Below are positions 54,619-64,000 of a stretch of 64,000 bases of DNA, one piece after another; positions within the stretch are counted from its first letter, which is position 1, and each line of letters opens with the position of its first letter. Under the pieces are notes generated by a model. That model was not told the DNA's origin. It ran no database searches and saw only the letters and a list, made by a program, of their open reading frames with translations. This DNA comes from Providencia stuartii. Lineage in GTDB: Bacteria; Pseudomonadota; Gammaproteobacteria; Enterobacterales; Enterobacteriaceae. Made by a program: the position numbers and the translations under genes. Location of the stretch: NCBI GenBank assembly GCA_900455155.1, contig UGUC01000002.1, positions 2,108,001 through 2,172,000 on the forward strand. Direction: 5' to 3'.

Positions 54619-55629
54619 TTACTGTTTGCGCCCGAGGCTACCACGTCGGCACAGATCACGACGAATACGAGTAATCCCTGCATCCGGTTTTTGTTTTTCA
54701 TCTAAACTTGCCAACACCAGTTCTAAAATACGCTCAGCAATATCTCTGTGACGTTGTGCAAGTGATAAAACAGGGCAACCTAAAAAGTCCAGCAACTCAC
54801 TGTCACCAAACGTTGCAATTACCATATGCTCAGGTAGACGACCATCACGCTTCAATGCAACATCTAACACCCCCTGTAACAGCGAAAATGAGGTTGTAAA
54901 GAGTGCATCAGGCATCTGATTGCCTTTATCTAACCAGTCAGCAAAGACCTCCGCCGCTGACGCCCGCTCATAGCTATTTGCATAGAGATACTTGACCTCA
55001 CGAGCATCACCTTGCCAGCCTTTTCTAAAACCTTGTTCACGAAGGTAGCTCACCGATAATTCTGGCAGAGCGCCAAGATACAAGACTGACTCCGCGGAAA
55101 ATTGCCTCAACTCCGTAGAGAGCATCAATGCATCTTCTTGGTCATCCCCGACAACGCTAATAAAGTGCTCTTGTTCTAGCGCCCTATCTAACGCAATAAT
55201 CGGCAAAGAACGGTTGGCCCAACGCTGATAAAAAGGATGTTCAGGTGGCAGCGCCGTTGAAACAATAATCGCATCAACTTGGCGTTGTAGAAGGTGCTCA
55301 ACGCAACGAATTTCGTTATCGGGCTGATCTTCTGAACAGGCAATCAACAGTTGGTAGCCACGCTGACGTGCTTGACGCTCAAGATAATTAGCAATGCGAG
55401 TATAACTTGTGTTTTCGAGATCGGGGATCACTAGCCCAATCGAACGTGTTCTCCCTGCACGTAGCCCTGCTGCTACAGCATTTGGATGGTAATTGTGCTC
55501 TCTGACAACAGCCATCACTTTTTCTACAGTTTTATCGCTGACTCGATACTGCTTGGCCTTGCCGTTGATCACATAACTAGCCGTTGTGCGAGATACCCCC
55601 GCTAAACGGGCTATTTCATCCAGTTTCAC
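54619..55629 (-). CDS. cra: Catabolite repressor/activator Cra (FruR)
   Basis: 336 residues (E. coli 334). LacI-family regulator of carbon flow, released from DNA by fructose phosphates. Starts at GTG 55629, as in E. coli. Helix-turn-helix [20 protein letters not shown] and hinge [20 protein letters not shown], then a periplasmic-binding-like core ([20 protein letters not shown]). Probably acts on its neighbours' pathway genes too, but no Cra site was identified here. Between ilvIH and mraZ as in E. coli. Confidence 0.96.
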   Translation of the reverse strand: MKLDEIARLAGVSRTTASYVINGKAKQYRVSDKTVEKVMAVVREHNYHPNAVAAGLRAGRTRSIGLVIPDLENTSYTRIANYLERQARQRGYQLLIACSEDQPDNEIRCVEHLLQRQVDAIIVSTALPPEHPFYQRWANRSLPIIALDRALEQEHFISVVGDDQEDALMLSTELRQFSAESVLYLGALPELSVSYLREQGFRKGWQGDAREVKYLYANSYERASAAEVFADWLDKGNQMPDALFTTSFSLLQGVLDVALKRDGRLPEHMVIATFGDSELLDFLGCPVLSLAQRHRDIAERILELVLASLDEKQKPDAGITRIRRDLCRRGSLGRKQ

Positions 55630-55732
55630 GTTAACCTCTTTGTGTTATCAGATAAAACCAACATATTGATTTTACTATTTATTTTTTACAATCCCTGATA
55701 ACCGTAGCCAAGCTAAAATAGCCGCCAACGGT

Positions 55733-55756
55733 TAAAGCCCCGAATCAATCGGGGCT
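55733..55756 (-). terminator. Probable terminator of ilvIH
   Basis: Eight-bp stem AGCCCCGA / TCGGGGCT with a 5-base loop, 38 bases after the repaired ilvH stop; only a short T-run (TTT) follows. Its placement supports the longer ilvH end. Confidence 0.65.
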
Positions 55757-55793
55757 CTATGCAATGGTATTCTACCTTCAGCCGATAAATTTT

Positions 55794-56286
55794 TCACCGC
55801 ATAATTTTATCGCCACGTGAAACACCAACAATACCTGAGCGTGCAACTTCAACAATTTTCAGCAACGCCACGGACTGCTTCAATGAATGCGTCCAGTTTA
55901 TCGCTTGTTCCCGCTAGCTGAACGGTATACAGCGTAGGCGTTACATCAACGATTTGACCGCGGAAAATATCGGAGCAACGTTTAATTTCATCGCGGCCAT
56001 AACCCGATGCTTGCAGTTTAACTAGCATGATCTCACGTTCAACATGTGCTGAAGCCGTTAGTTCACTTACACGTAAGACATCGACTAACTTATGCAGTTG
56101 CTTTTCAATCTGCTCAAGCACCTTTGCATCACCTTTTGTTTGAATGGTCATACGTGACAGTGTTGGGTCATCGGTAGGTGCAACCGTTAAACTTTCGATA
56201 TTATAACCACGTTGAGAAAACAGCCCAATAACACGGGAAAGTGCCCCCGATTCATTTTCTAGTAAGACGGATAAAATACGACGCAT
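55794..56286 (-). pseudogene. ilvH: Acetolactate synthase III small subunit, C-terminal frameshift (probably a sequence error)
   Basis: Regulatory subunit giving valine sensitivity to IlvI. The first 140 residues are in frame (ACT domain [20 protein letters not shown], then [20 protein letters not shown]). The visible frame ends early at VRGVAENC, but the next frame continues [25 protein letters not shown], the exact family C-terminus. The break is T4 at 55856-55859. Removing one base gives 163 residues, equal to E. coli. ATG is 2 bases after ilvI. Confidence 0.9.
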
Positions 56287-56288
56287 GA

Positions 56289-58016
56289 TCAGGTCCTCTC
56301 TGTTTTACTCAGCCACATTTCATCCATTGCACCACCACGTATCTGCATTGGGTAAACATGTTCAGTTTCATCAACGTTAATATCCACAAAAACTAAGCGT
56401 TGGTTTTCATTCACTTCTACCAGTGCTTGTTTTAATTTCTCTTCGAGTTCATCGGGGGAATGAATCGAAATACCTACATGACCATAAGCTTCTGCAAGTT
56501 TGACGAAATCAGGAAGCGATTGCATATAAGATTGAGAATGGCGGCCTTGATAAATCATATCTTGCCACTGCTTAACCATCCCCAAAAACCCATTATTGAG
56601 ATTCAACACAACCACCGGTAAACCATATTGCATTGCGGTCGACAGTTCTTGGATATTCATTTGAATACTGCCATCGCCAGTAACACAGATAACCGTAGAT
56701 TGTGGATGTGCTAATTTAACCCCCAAAGCGGCAGGTAAACCAAAGCCCATGGTGCCTAAGCCCCCTGAATTAATCCAATGGCGAGGCTTATCAAATGGGT
56801 AATACAGTGCGGCAAACATTTGATGCTGCCCAACATCAGAAGTGACATACGCCTCACCATTTGTCAGGCGGTAAATGGTTTCAATCGCTTGCTGAGGTTT
56901 CACTTTTTGGCTATTGGTTTCATAACGGAGGCATTTTCTCTCTCGCCAAGTTTCAATCTCTTTCCACCATGTTTTTAATGCTTGGCTATTTTGTTTGGTG
57001 GAAACTTGATCGAGCTGACTCAACATTTGCTGAAGTGTCAGCTTAGCATCCCCTACGATCGGAATATCTGTATTAACGGTTTTAGAAATAGAGGTTGGGT
57101 CGACATCAATTTGGATCACTGTTGCATTCGGACAATATTTTTCAAGATTATTCGTTGTCCTATCATCAAAACGCACACCAACAGCAAAAATAACATCAGA
57201 ATTATGCATCACCTTATTGGCTTCATATGTACCGTGCATACCAAGCATCCCAACTGACTGGTGATGGGTTTCTGGAAATGCCCCTAGCCCCATGAGTGTT
57301 GATACAACAGGCAGTTGCAGTTTTTCTGCTAATGCGATGATCTCAGCCGAACAATTTGCGTTGATTGCCCCTCCACCGATATAGAAAACAGGTTTCTGCG
57401 CCGCAATCAATTTTGTTAACGCTTTTTTAATCTGCCCTTTGTGCCCTTGAAGGGTTGGGTTATAAGAGCGTAAAGAAACCGCTTCAGGATAGCGGTAAGG
57501 GTATTTATTTGCCGGATTAACCGTATCTTTAGGTAAGTCGATAACCACAGGACCTGGACGACCACTTGCAGCGATATAGAAGGCTTTCTTAATGGTTTCA
57601 GGTATGTCTTCGGCTTTTTTAATTAAAAAGCTGTGTTTTACAATTGGGCGAGATATTCCCACCATATCACACTCTTGAAATGCATCATTCCCAATCAAGG
57701 AGCTTGCTACTTGTCCTGATAAAACAACCAAAGGAACAGAGTCCATGTATGCCGTCGCAATCCCTGTAATTGCATTTGTCGCACCAGGACCCGAGGTCAC
57801 TAAAATCACCCCGACTTCTCCTGTTGAGCGTGCATAACCATCCGCCATATGAACCGCGGCTTGTTCATGGCGAACGAGGATGTGATCAATACCGCCTACC
57901 GTATGAAGTGCATCATAGATATCTAAAACAGCACCACCTGGATACCCAAATACATGCTTTACACCTTGGTCAATCAAAGACTTGACGACCATTTCTGCTC
58001 CCGACAACATCTCCAT
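56289..58016 (-). CDS. ilvI: Acetolactate synthase III large subunit
   Basis: 575 residues (E. coli 574). TPP- and FAD-dependent enzyme that makes acetolactate or acetohydroxybutyrate, the first step of Val/Leu/Ile synthesis. Catalytic Glu51 in [20 protein letters not shown], central FAD domain [23 protein letters not shown]/Mg motif [20 protein letters not shown] followed by [14 protein letters not shown]. ilvI and ilvH form one operon. Upstream 58017-58270 is AT-rich and should carry Lrp sites, which I cannot place by eye. Confidence 0.97.
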   Translation of the reverse strand: MEMLSGAEMVVKSLIDQGVKHVFGYPGGAVLDIYDALHTVGGIDHILVRHEQAAVHMADGYARSTGEVGVILVTSGPGATNAITGIATAYMDSVPLVVLSGQVASSLIGNDAFQECDMVGISRPIVKHSFLIKKAEDIPETIKKAFYIAASGRPGPVVIDLPKDTVNPANKYPYRYPEAVSLRSYNPTLQGHKGQIKKALTKLIAAQKPVFYIGGGAINANCSAEIIALAEKLQLPVVSTLMGLGAFPETHHQSVGMLGMHGTYEANKVMHNSDVIFAVGVRFDDRTTNNLEKYCPNATVIQIDVDPTSISKTVNTDIPIVGDAKLTLQQMLSQLDQVSTKQNSQALKTWWKEIETWRERKCLRYETNSQKVKPQQAIETIYRLTNGEAYVTSDVGQHQMFAALYYPFDKPRHWINSGGLGTMGFGLPAALGVKLAHPQSTVICVTGDGSIQMNIQELSTAMQYGLPVVVLNLNNGFLGMVKQWQDMIYQGRHSQSYMQSLPDFVKLAEAYGHVGISIHSPDELEEKLKQALVEVNENQRLVFVDINVDETEHVYPMQIRGGAMDEMWLSKTERT

Positions 58017-58270
58017 GAGTTTGCCCCCAGACTATTTTTACAAGTTAACAGAGGTATGACAGTCCTCTACTATGTATTGTCATTTCTGCCGTAGTTATGA
58101 CTGCTATTAACATATCGTTGTGTCTAAGGTGACGCAAACACCATTTATTAAGCAAACATGACAACTTTGAATATTATCTTTATCTACTCAGATTATTGGT
58201 TGAATTAACCAAGAAAAGGAAGAATGGTGGAAAATATCACTATAAAGCGATGAAAAAGAGTACAAAGAGA

Positions 58271-58301
58271 AGCCGGATATCATGCTATGTGTTATCCGGC
58301 T
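58271..58301 (-). terminator. Hairpin after the acyl-CoA ligase gene
   Basis: Perfect 9-bp stem AGCCGGATA / TATCCGGCT with a 13-base loop, 12 bases past the ligase stop. The tail TCTCTTTGTACTCTTTTTC is U-rich, so it is probably a terminator. Confidence 0.65.
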
Positions 58302-58312
58302 CTATTGAGGAA

Positions 58313-60145
58313 TTATTCGCGGTACATTGATTCAATTTCAGAGTGATAACGCTCTGAAATAATTTTTCTACGCAGCTTTAAGGTTGGTGTGAGCTCCCCT
58401 TTTTCCATGGAAAAATTAGCCGGGAGTAACGTAAAACGCTTAACCTGATGGAAATTTTCGATATTTTTCTGTAGCTCTTTTAAGCGATTTTCAAACAGAG
58501 CCACAATATTCGAATCTTTTAATAGCTCTAATCGATCACGATATTTTAAATTGATCGAACGCGCATATTCTTCTAATGAATCATAACAAGGTACGATCAG
58601 CGCCGAAACGAATTTACGCGCATCCGCGATAACGGCGATATGCTCGATAAACCGGTCTTGGCCTAACACCCCTTCGATCATTTGTGGTGCAATATATTTC
58701 CCATTTGAGGTTTTCATTAAATCTTTTAAGCGGTCGGTAATATACAAATTACCTTGAGCATCGATTTCACCTGCATCCCCAGTTTTTAACCAGCCGTCAG
58801 GGGTAAATGCATCTTCTGTCTCTTTTTGGCGATGATAATAGCCTTTCATGACCACAGGCCCTTTTACCTGAATCTCATTATTATCGCCAATACGTACCTC
58901 AACCGATGACAACGGTGTGCCGATAGAGCCTAATGGGTATTCCCCCTCTTCCCAACATGACACCGTCGCACAAGTTTCTGTCATCCCATAACCATATTTG
59001 ATGTTCACGCCTACTGCGAGAAAAAAGGCGATAACATCATCATCTAAACGAGCACCGGCGGCAGGCATAAAGCGAATACGTCCACCTAACAGTTGGCGTA
59101 GCTTTGTTAACACTAACTTGTCGGCTAAATTAAACAATGACTGATTCAGCGCATTTAGCTGCTTACCTTGTGCCAGCGCTTTAACCCTTTTATTGCCTTG
59201 TGCGATTGCCCATTTAAATAACAAACGACGCATAAGTGGTGCTTTAGCAACCTTACTTTGTACAGCGCTATACACTTTTTCATAAAAACGAGGCACCGCA
59301 CACATCACGGTAGGTTTAACTTGTGTCAATGCATCCCTAACCGCATTAGTATCAGTGAGATAAACATTGCGAGCACCTGTATGCATGACATAGAAGCTCC
59401 AAGCGCGCTCAAAAACATGTGATAACGGTAGAAAACTTAATGAAACATCATCGATGTTTAACTTCAAACGCTGGTCATGAAGATAGAGCTGCGCCGCCAT
59501 ATTGTAATAATCCAACATGACCCCTTTAGGCTCCCCTGTCGTACCCGATGTATAGATGATGGTGAAAAGATCACTCAGATGGTGAGCCGCAATACGTTGA
59601 TTTAGCTCGTCTTGGTATTCAGGCTCTGCTTGCGCGATAAAATTTGATAGGTGAACAGAAACCAGTTCTCCATCGACTAATTCAACATCCTCATTCAGCA
59701 CCACGATAGTGGTTAATTGAGGACAGCGTGATTTTAGTTGGCATGCAACTTGGTATTGCTCTTGCTCACCAACAAATAGAATACGAATATTTGCATCATT
59801 AATAATATAAGCAGCTTGTTCAACACTGCTGGTCGCATATAAAGGTACAGTAACGGCTTTTAACTGTAAGACCGCAAGATCCACCAAAGCCCAATTCATA
59901 CTGTTATGCGCAAATAACCCAATATTTTCTTGTACTTCAACATTGAGTGCCAAAAGGCGGCGAGCAATGGCAAAAGAGTGCTGTTCAACCTCTTTCCATG
60001 TTAGATCACTCTGTTGCCCATTATGCCATTGACTGAAAGCTATCCGAGTCGCTGAATCAGCGGCATTAAACCGGCTGTGCAAGCGATTGACCATATGGTA
60101 TGGATATAGATTTTCAGTAATCAAAATGTTTTTCCTATAGTACAT
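58313..60145 (-). CDS. Long-chain fatty acid-CoA ligase (AMP-binding, FAA1/FadD15 type)
   Basis: 610 residues from ATG 60145; a TTG at 60124 has the better ribosome site (AGGA 7 bases before) and the family-like start ENLYPYHMVNRLHSRF follows it, so the start may be 7 codons later. Activates fatty acids as acyl-AMP, then CoA. P-loop IIYTSGTTGEPKGVMLDY, adenine motif KYGYGMTETCATVSC, GWLKTGDAGEID and DRLKDLMKTSNGKYIAPQMI are complete. More like eukaryote-type FAA1/FadD15 ligases than E. coli FadD. It sits between ilvI and leuO, which adjoin in E. coli. Specific substrate unknown. Confidence 0.88.
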   Translation of the reverse strand: MYYRKNILITENLYPYHMVNRLHSRFNAADSATRIAFSQWHNGQQSDLTWKEVEQHSFAIARRLLALNVEVQENIGLFAHNSMNWALVDLAVLQLKAVTVPLYATSSVEQAAYIINDANIRILFVGEQEQYQVACQLKSRCPQLTTIVVLNEDVELVDGELVSVHLSNFIAQAEPEYQDELNQRIAAHHLSDLFTIIYTSGTTGEPKGVMLDYYNMAAQLYLHDQRLKLNIDDVSLSFLPLSHVFERAWSFYVMHTGARNVYLTDTNAVRDALTQVKPTVMCAVPRFYEKVYSAVQSKVAKAPLMRRLLFKWAIAQGNKRVKALAQGKQLNALNQSLFNLADKLVLTKLRQLLGGRIRFMPAAGARLDDDVIAFFLAVGVNIKYGYGMTETCATVSCWEEGEYPLGSIGTPLSSVEVRIGDNNEIQVKGPVVMKGYYHRQKETEDAFTPDGWLKTGDAGEIDAQGNLYITDRLKDLMKTSNGKYIAPQMIEGVLGQDRFIEHIAVIADARKFVSALIVPCYDSLEEYARSINLKYRDRLELLKDSNIVALFENRLKELQKNIENFHQVKRFTLLPANFSMEKGELTPTLKLRRKIISERYHSEIESMYRE

Positions 60146-60382
60146 TTGTTAACTGAAGCCGCTCGGTAAACCCACGAAGCGCTTCACCAGTTAATTATTT
60201 CAGCTTACAAGTGTTAGCTGAATGATTTGAGTGTATAGGTGAAAGAGTGTCGTGAAAAGAGATATTATGTAAATATTTTGCAAATGTTAGTCAGGTAACA
60301 TAACTCATCATAGAGTTTTACCATGATGAGTTAATCATAAACCGTGCAACTGCCGCGATTTCAGCGGATGATTAAGCCAGTG

Positions 60383-61336
60383 CTACATAGGTAATTCAGT
60401 GATTAGTTGGCAAAATTGTGACTTCATCCATTGATGCCCTTTATCCCGAGCCGTTGATTCATGCCACGTTAAATAGCAAGGGCGCGTATTTTCTGCCCAT
60501 GGCAAAGCGGCTGTTCGTAATTGAAGTTTATTTGCTGAGTTTTCAACAAGCCATTTTGGCACAATTGCCACTAAATCAGTTAAAGAAACGATATTTAAAA
60601 CACTATTTAAATCCGTGCCCTGATAGCTAATTGTATGTGATAACTCTGTATTATGATAATAAGGCTTACTAAAGGACCCCATATTATCCATTGACATCAC
60701 GGCATGCTTTTCATTAATTAATAATTCTTGCGTAACATTACCGTGAATTCGTGGATGATCATTGGCGACCACGACAACTAACTCATCATTAAATAAAACC
60801 TGATGTTGATATTCGCTTTTTTCGAATTGATTATAGCTTACCGAAAAATCTGTCTCTTGGTACTTTAATTTATGCTCAATGTTATTATCTAAGAAACAAT
60901 GAATACGTACATTAATATTTGGTGATACTTGTTTGAATTTTTCAACGATAACGGCAGCTAAACGAATATCTAATGGAGAACAAATAGAAAGATTAAATAC
61001 TCGCTCACTTAATTTAGGGTCAAAACCAGCCCCCGGTAACTCATTATGAACGAGTTGTAGAGCTTGCCTAACCGGCCCAAACAACTGTTTAGCGCGGGAT
61101 GTCGGTTGTATACCGCGTCCATAGCGGACAAAAAGCTCATCATTGAACATTGATTTTAAACGGGATACAGCATTACTCACGGCAGGTTGAGACATGCCTA
61201 ATACCTGTGCTGCCCTTGTTACGTTTTGCATCTGCATAACCACATCAAAAACGGTGAGTAAGTTGAGATCAACATTTCGCAAATTGATGTCATTATTCTC
61301 TTTTTTAGCTGGTGAAGCCGTATCAAAATCAGTCAT
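60383..61336 (-). CDS. leuO: LysR-type regulator LeuO
   Basis: 317 residues (E. coli 314) from ATG 61336 with GGAG 7 bases before it. Helix-turn-helix in VDLNLLTVFDVVMQMQNVT, then TRAAQVLGMSQPAVSNAVSR and FNDELFVRYGRGIQPT, nearly identical to E. coli. Effector-binding domain more diverged. LeuO relieves H-NS silencing and activates many stress and virulence genes. Divergent from leuL/leuA across an AT-rich region as in E. coli, but separated from ilvI by the ligase gene. Confidence 0.94.
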   Translation of the reverse strand: MTDFDTASPAKKENNDINLRNVDLNLLTVFDVVMQMQNVTRAAQVLGMSQPAVSNAVSRLKSMFNDELFVRYGRGIQPTSRAKQLFGPVRQALQLVHNELPGAGFDPKLSERVFNLSICSPLDIRLAAVIVEKFKQVSPNINVRIHCFLDNNIEHKLKYQETDFSVSYNQFEKSEYQHQVLFNDELVVVVANDHPRIHGNVTQELLINEKHAVMSMDNMGSFSKPYYHNTELSHTISYQGTDLNSVLNIVSLTDLVAIVPKWLVENSANKLQLRTAALPWAENTRPCYLTWHESTARDKGHQWMKSQFCQLITELPM

Positions 61337-62042
61337 TATGTACTCCAATAAAGATATTTATCATTTTTAATTAATGAAAATCATCTCCCCTTAAATAAAT
61401 AAGGTTTTTATAAATTCATTAAATATTATTCTTCAAAAAACTTATCAATGATAAGCTATTTCGCGTTCCCTGCATTTATTAAAACGACGCTTCTATTATA
61501 TTACCTATCATTTTAGCAACACAATATAGATACGATAATGAAACGAAGGTATTCATCGACATAATAAGTTTTATCAAATCATTTAAAACTATTATTGTTA
61601 GCATCAAAATAATAAAACAATTCTAAAAATAAATCATAATAAATATCATCAACAACCACGATACTATCCCATTATCAGATTAATTTTAAATAATTCATTT
61701 ACTAAATAATTTATTTAATAAAAACTATAATTAAAATTTATTTTTATATCTCATGTTATCGTTTTCGTTTTCCCCTCACAAAGCCGTTCAAAAAGCAACC
61801 AAACCATCAGTTTATGCTATGTTTCAGCCCAGCTCTTTCATAAAAAGAATTTTACCCCTAACTTATCGGTAAAATATAGGGAAAAACATCACTAAAAATA
61901 TAGAAATTAGTCACAATCACCAAGTATTAGTGATGATTCATCATTCTCCAAAATTGACGAAAAAAACTAAAGTTGACAGCCAAGAAAAGATCACGTATCA
62001 ATAAATACAGATTGATTAAAACCAAATTTAGAGACTGTGAAA
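61337..62042. other. AT-rich leuO-leuL intergenic region
   Basis: About 700 bases, strongly AT-rich with long A/T tracts in 61380-61790. In E. coli the same interval is H-NS/LeuO-controlled; the composition fits that model. It holds both the leuO promoter (left) and the leu operon promoter (right). The segment 62033-62040 pairs with a downstream site, see the attenuator. Confidence 0.5.
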
Positions 62043-62120
62043 ATGACAACTTCTATCCGCCTACTAAGCCTACTACTACTCGCATCCAATGTGCGCGGTA
62101 TGCTTATGGACGGAAGATAG
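62043..62120 (+). CDS. leuL: leu operon leader peptide
   Basis: 25 codons: MTTSIRLLSLLLLASNVRGM-LMDGR then stop. Six of seven codons from position 7 to 13 are Leu (CTA CTA AGC CTA CTA CTA CTC), mostly the rare CTA. Ribosome pausing here when leucyl-tRNA is scarce would prevent the downstream terminator from forming and let leuABCD be read. The ribosome site is weak and overlaps a pairing arm. Confidence 0.9.
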   Translation: MTTSIRLLSLLLLASNVRGMLMDGR

Positions 62121-62125
62121 GAAAC

Positions 62126-62172
62126 TCACAGTCCAGAAACATAAAAACCCGCGCTAGCCGCGGGTTTTTTTA
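62126..62172 (+). terminator. leu operon attenuator
   Basis: GC-rich stem ACCCGCG / CGCGGGT (62147-62165) with loop CTAGC, then T7, a classical intrinsic terminator 55 bases before leuA. TCACAGTC (62126-62133) is a perfect complement of GACTGTGA at 62033-62040 just before leuL, an alternative pairing partner. Confidence 0.9.
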
Positions 62173-62227
62173 TGCCTGCCGGCACCGCAAAAATATAACG
62201 ACAAATTCTGTATAAGAGGAACACAAC

Positions 62228-64000
<1,773 letters not shown>

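Overview
The window is a chromosomal segment of a low-GC member of the Enterobacterales. Nearly every gene has a clear Escherichia coli counterpart of almost equal length, but the DNA is AT-rich, with many AT-heavy intergenic stretches. This fits the Providencia/Proteus/Morganella group, most likely Providencia. Genus is inferred from composition and gene order, not proven. No prophage, insertion sequence, CRISPR array, tRNA or rRNA was recognised.

Layout. Positions 1-8404 carry the block that lies near 66 min in E. coli: ygfB (partial), zapA, 6S RNA, fau, serA, a YcxB-like membrane protein, rpiA, argP, yggE, argO, mscS. From about 8.5 kb to the end the window follows the E. coli 2-min region read backwards: yacL, acnB, lpdA, aceF, aceE, pdhR, nadC/ampD, ppdD-hofB-hofC, coaE-zapD-yacG, mutT, secA, secM, lpxC, ftsZ, the whole dcw (division and cell wall) cluster to mraZ, cra, ilvH-ilvI, leuO, leuL, leuA and the start of leuB. 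Departures from E. coli are: two DUF1120 secreted proteins plus a VOC protein and a 1-kb AT-rich gap between acnB and yacL; an inverted nadC/ampD pair with no ampE or aroP; no guaC; a DUF721 (DciA-like) gene between secM and lpxC; and a long-chain acyl-CoA ligase gene between ilvI and leuO.

Function. 16-23 kb encodes the pyruvate dehydrogenase complex with its repressor PdhR and a perfect PdhR operator, next to aconitase B. 26.5-29.6 kb is a small type IV pilus-like set. 31.9-54 kb carries protein export (secA/secM), lipid A synthesis (lpxC) and peptidoglycan and septum synthesis, read from an upstream promoter with MraZ boxes. 55.8-64 kb carries branched-chain amino acid synthesis with a leucine attenuator and the regulator LeuO.

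Quality. Seven genes (serA, rpiA, argP, ftsQ, ddlB, murG, ilvH) are broken by eight single-base insertions, nearly all in homopolymers. Three of them (ftsQ, murG, ilvH) keep the full family sequence in another frame across the break, and ftsQ and murG are essential in relatives. The simplest reading is uncorrected long-read sequence error, so these should be treated as probably intact genes. I found no convincing unknown system. The most interesting items are the DciA-like gene, the variant SecM arrest motif, the DUF1120 island, and structured gene-free DNA around nadC/ampD.
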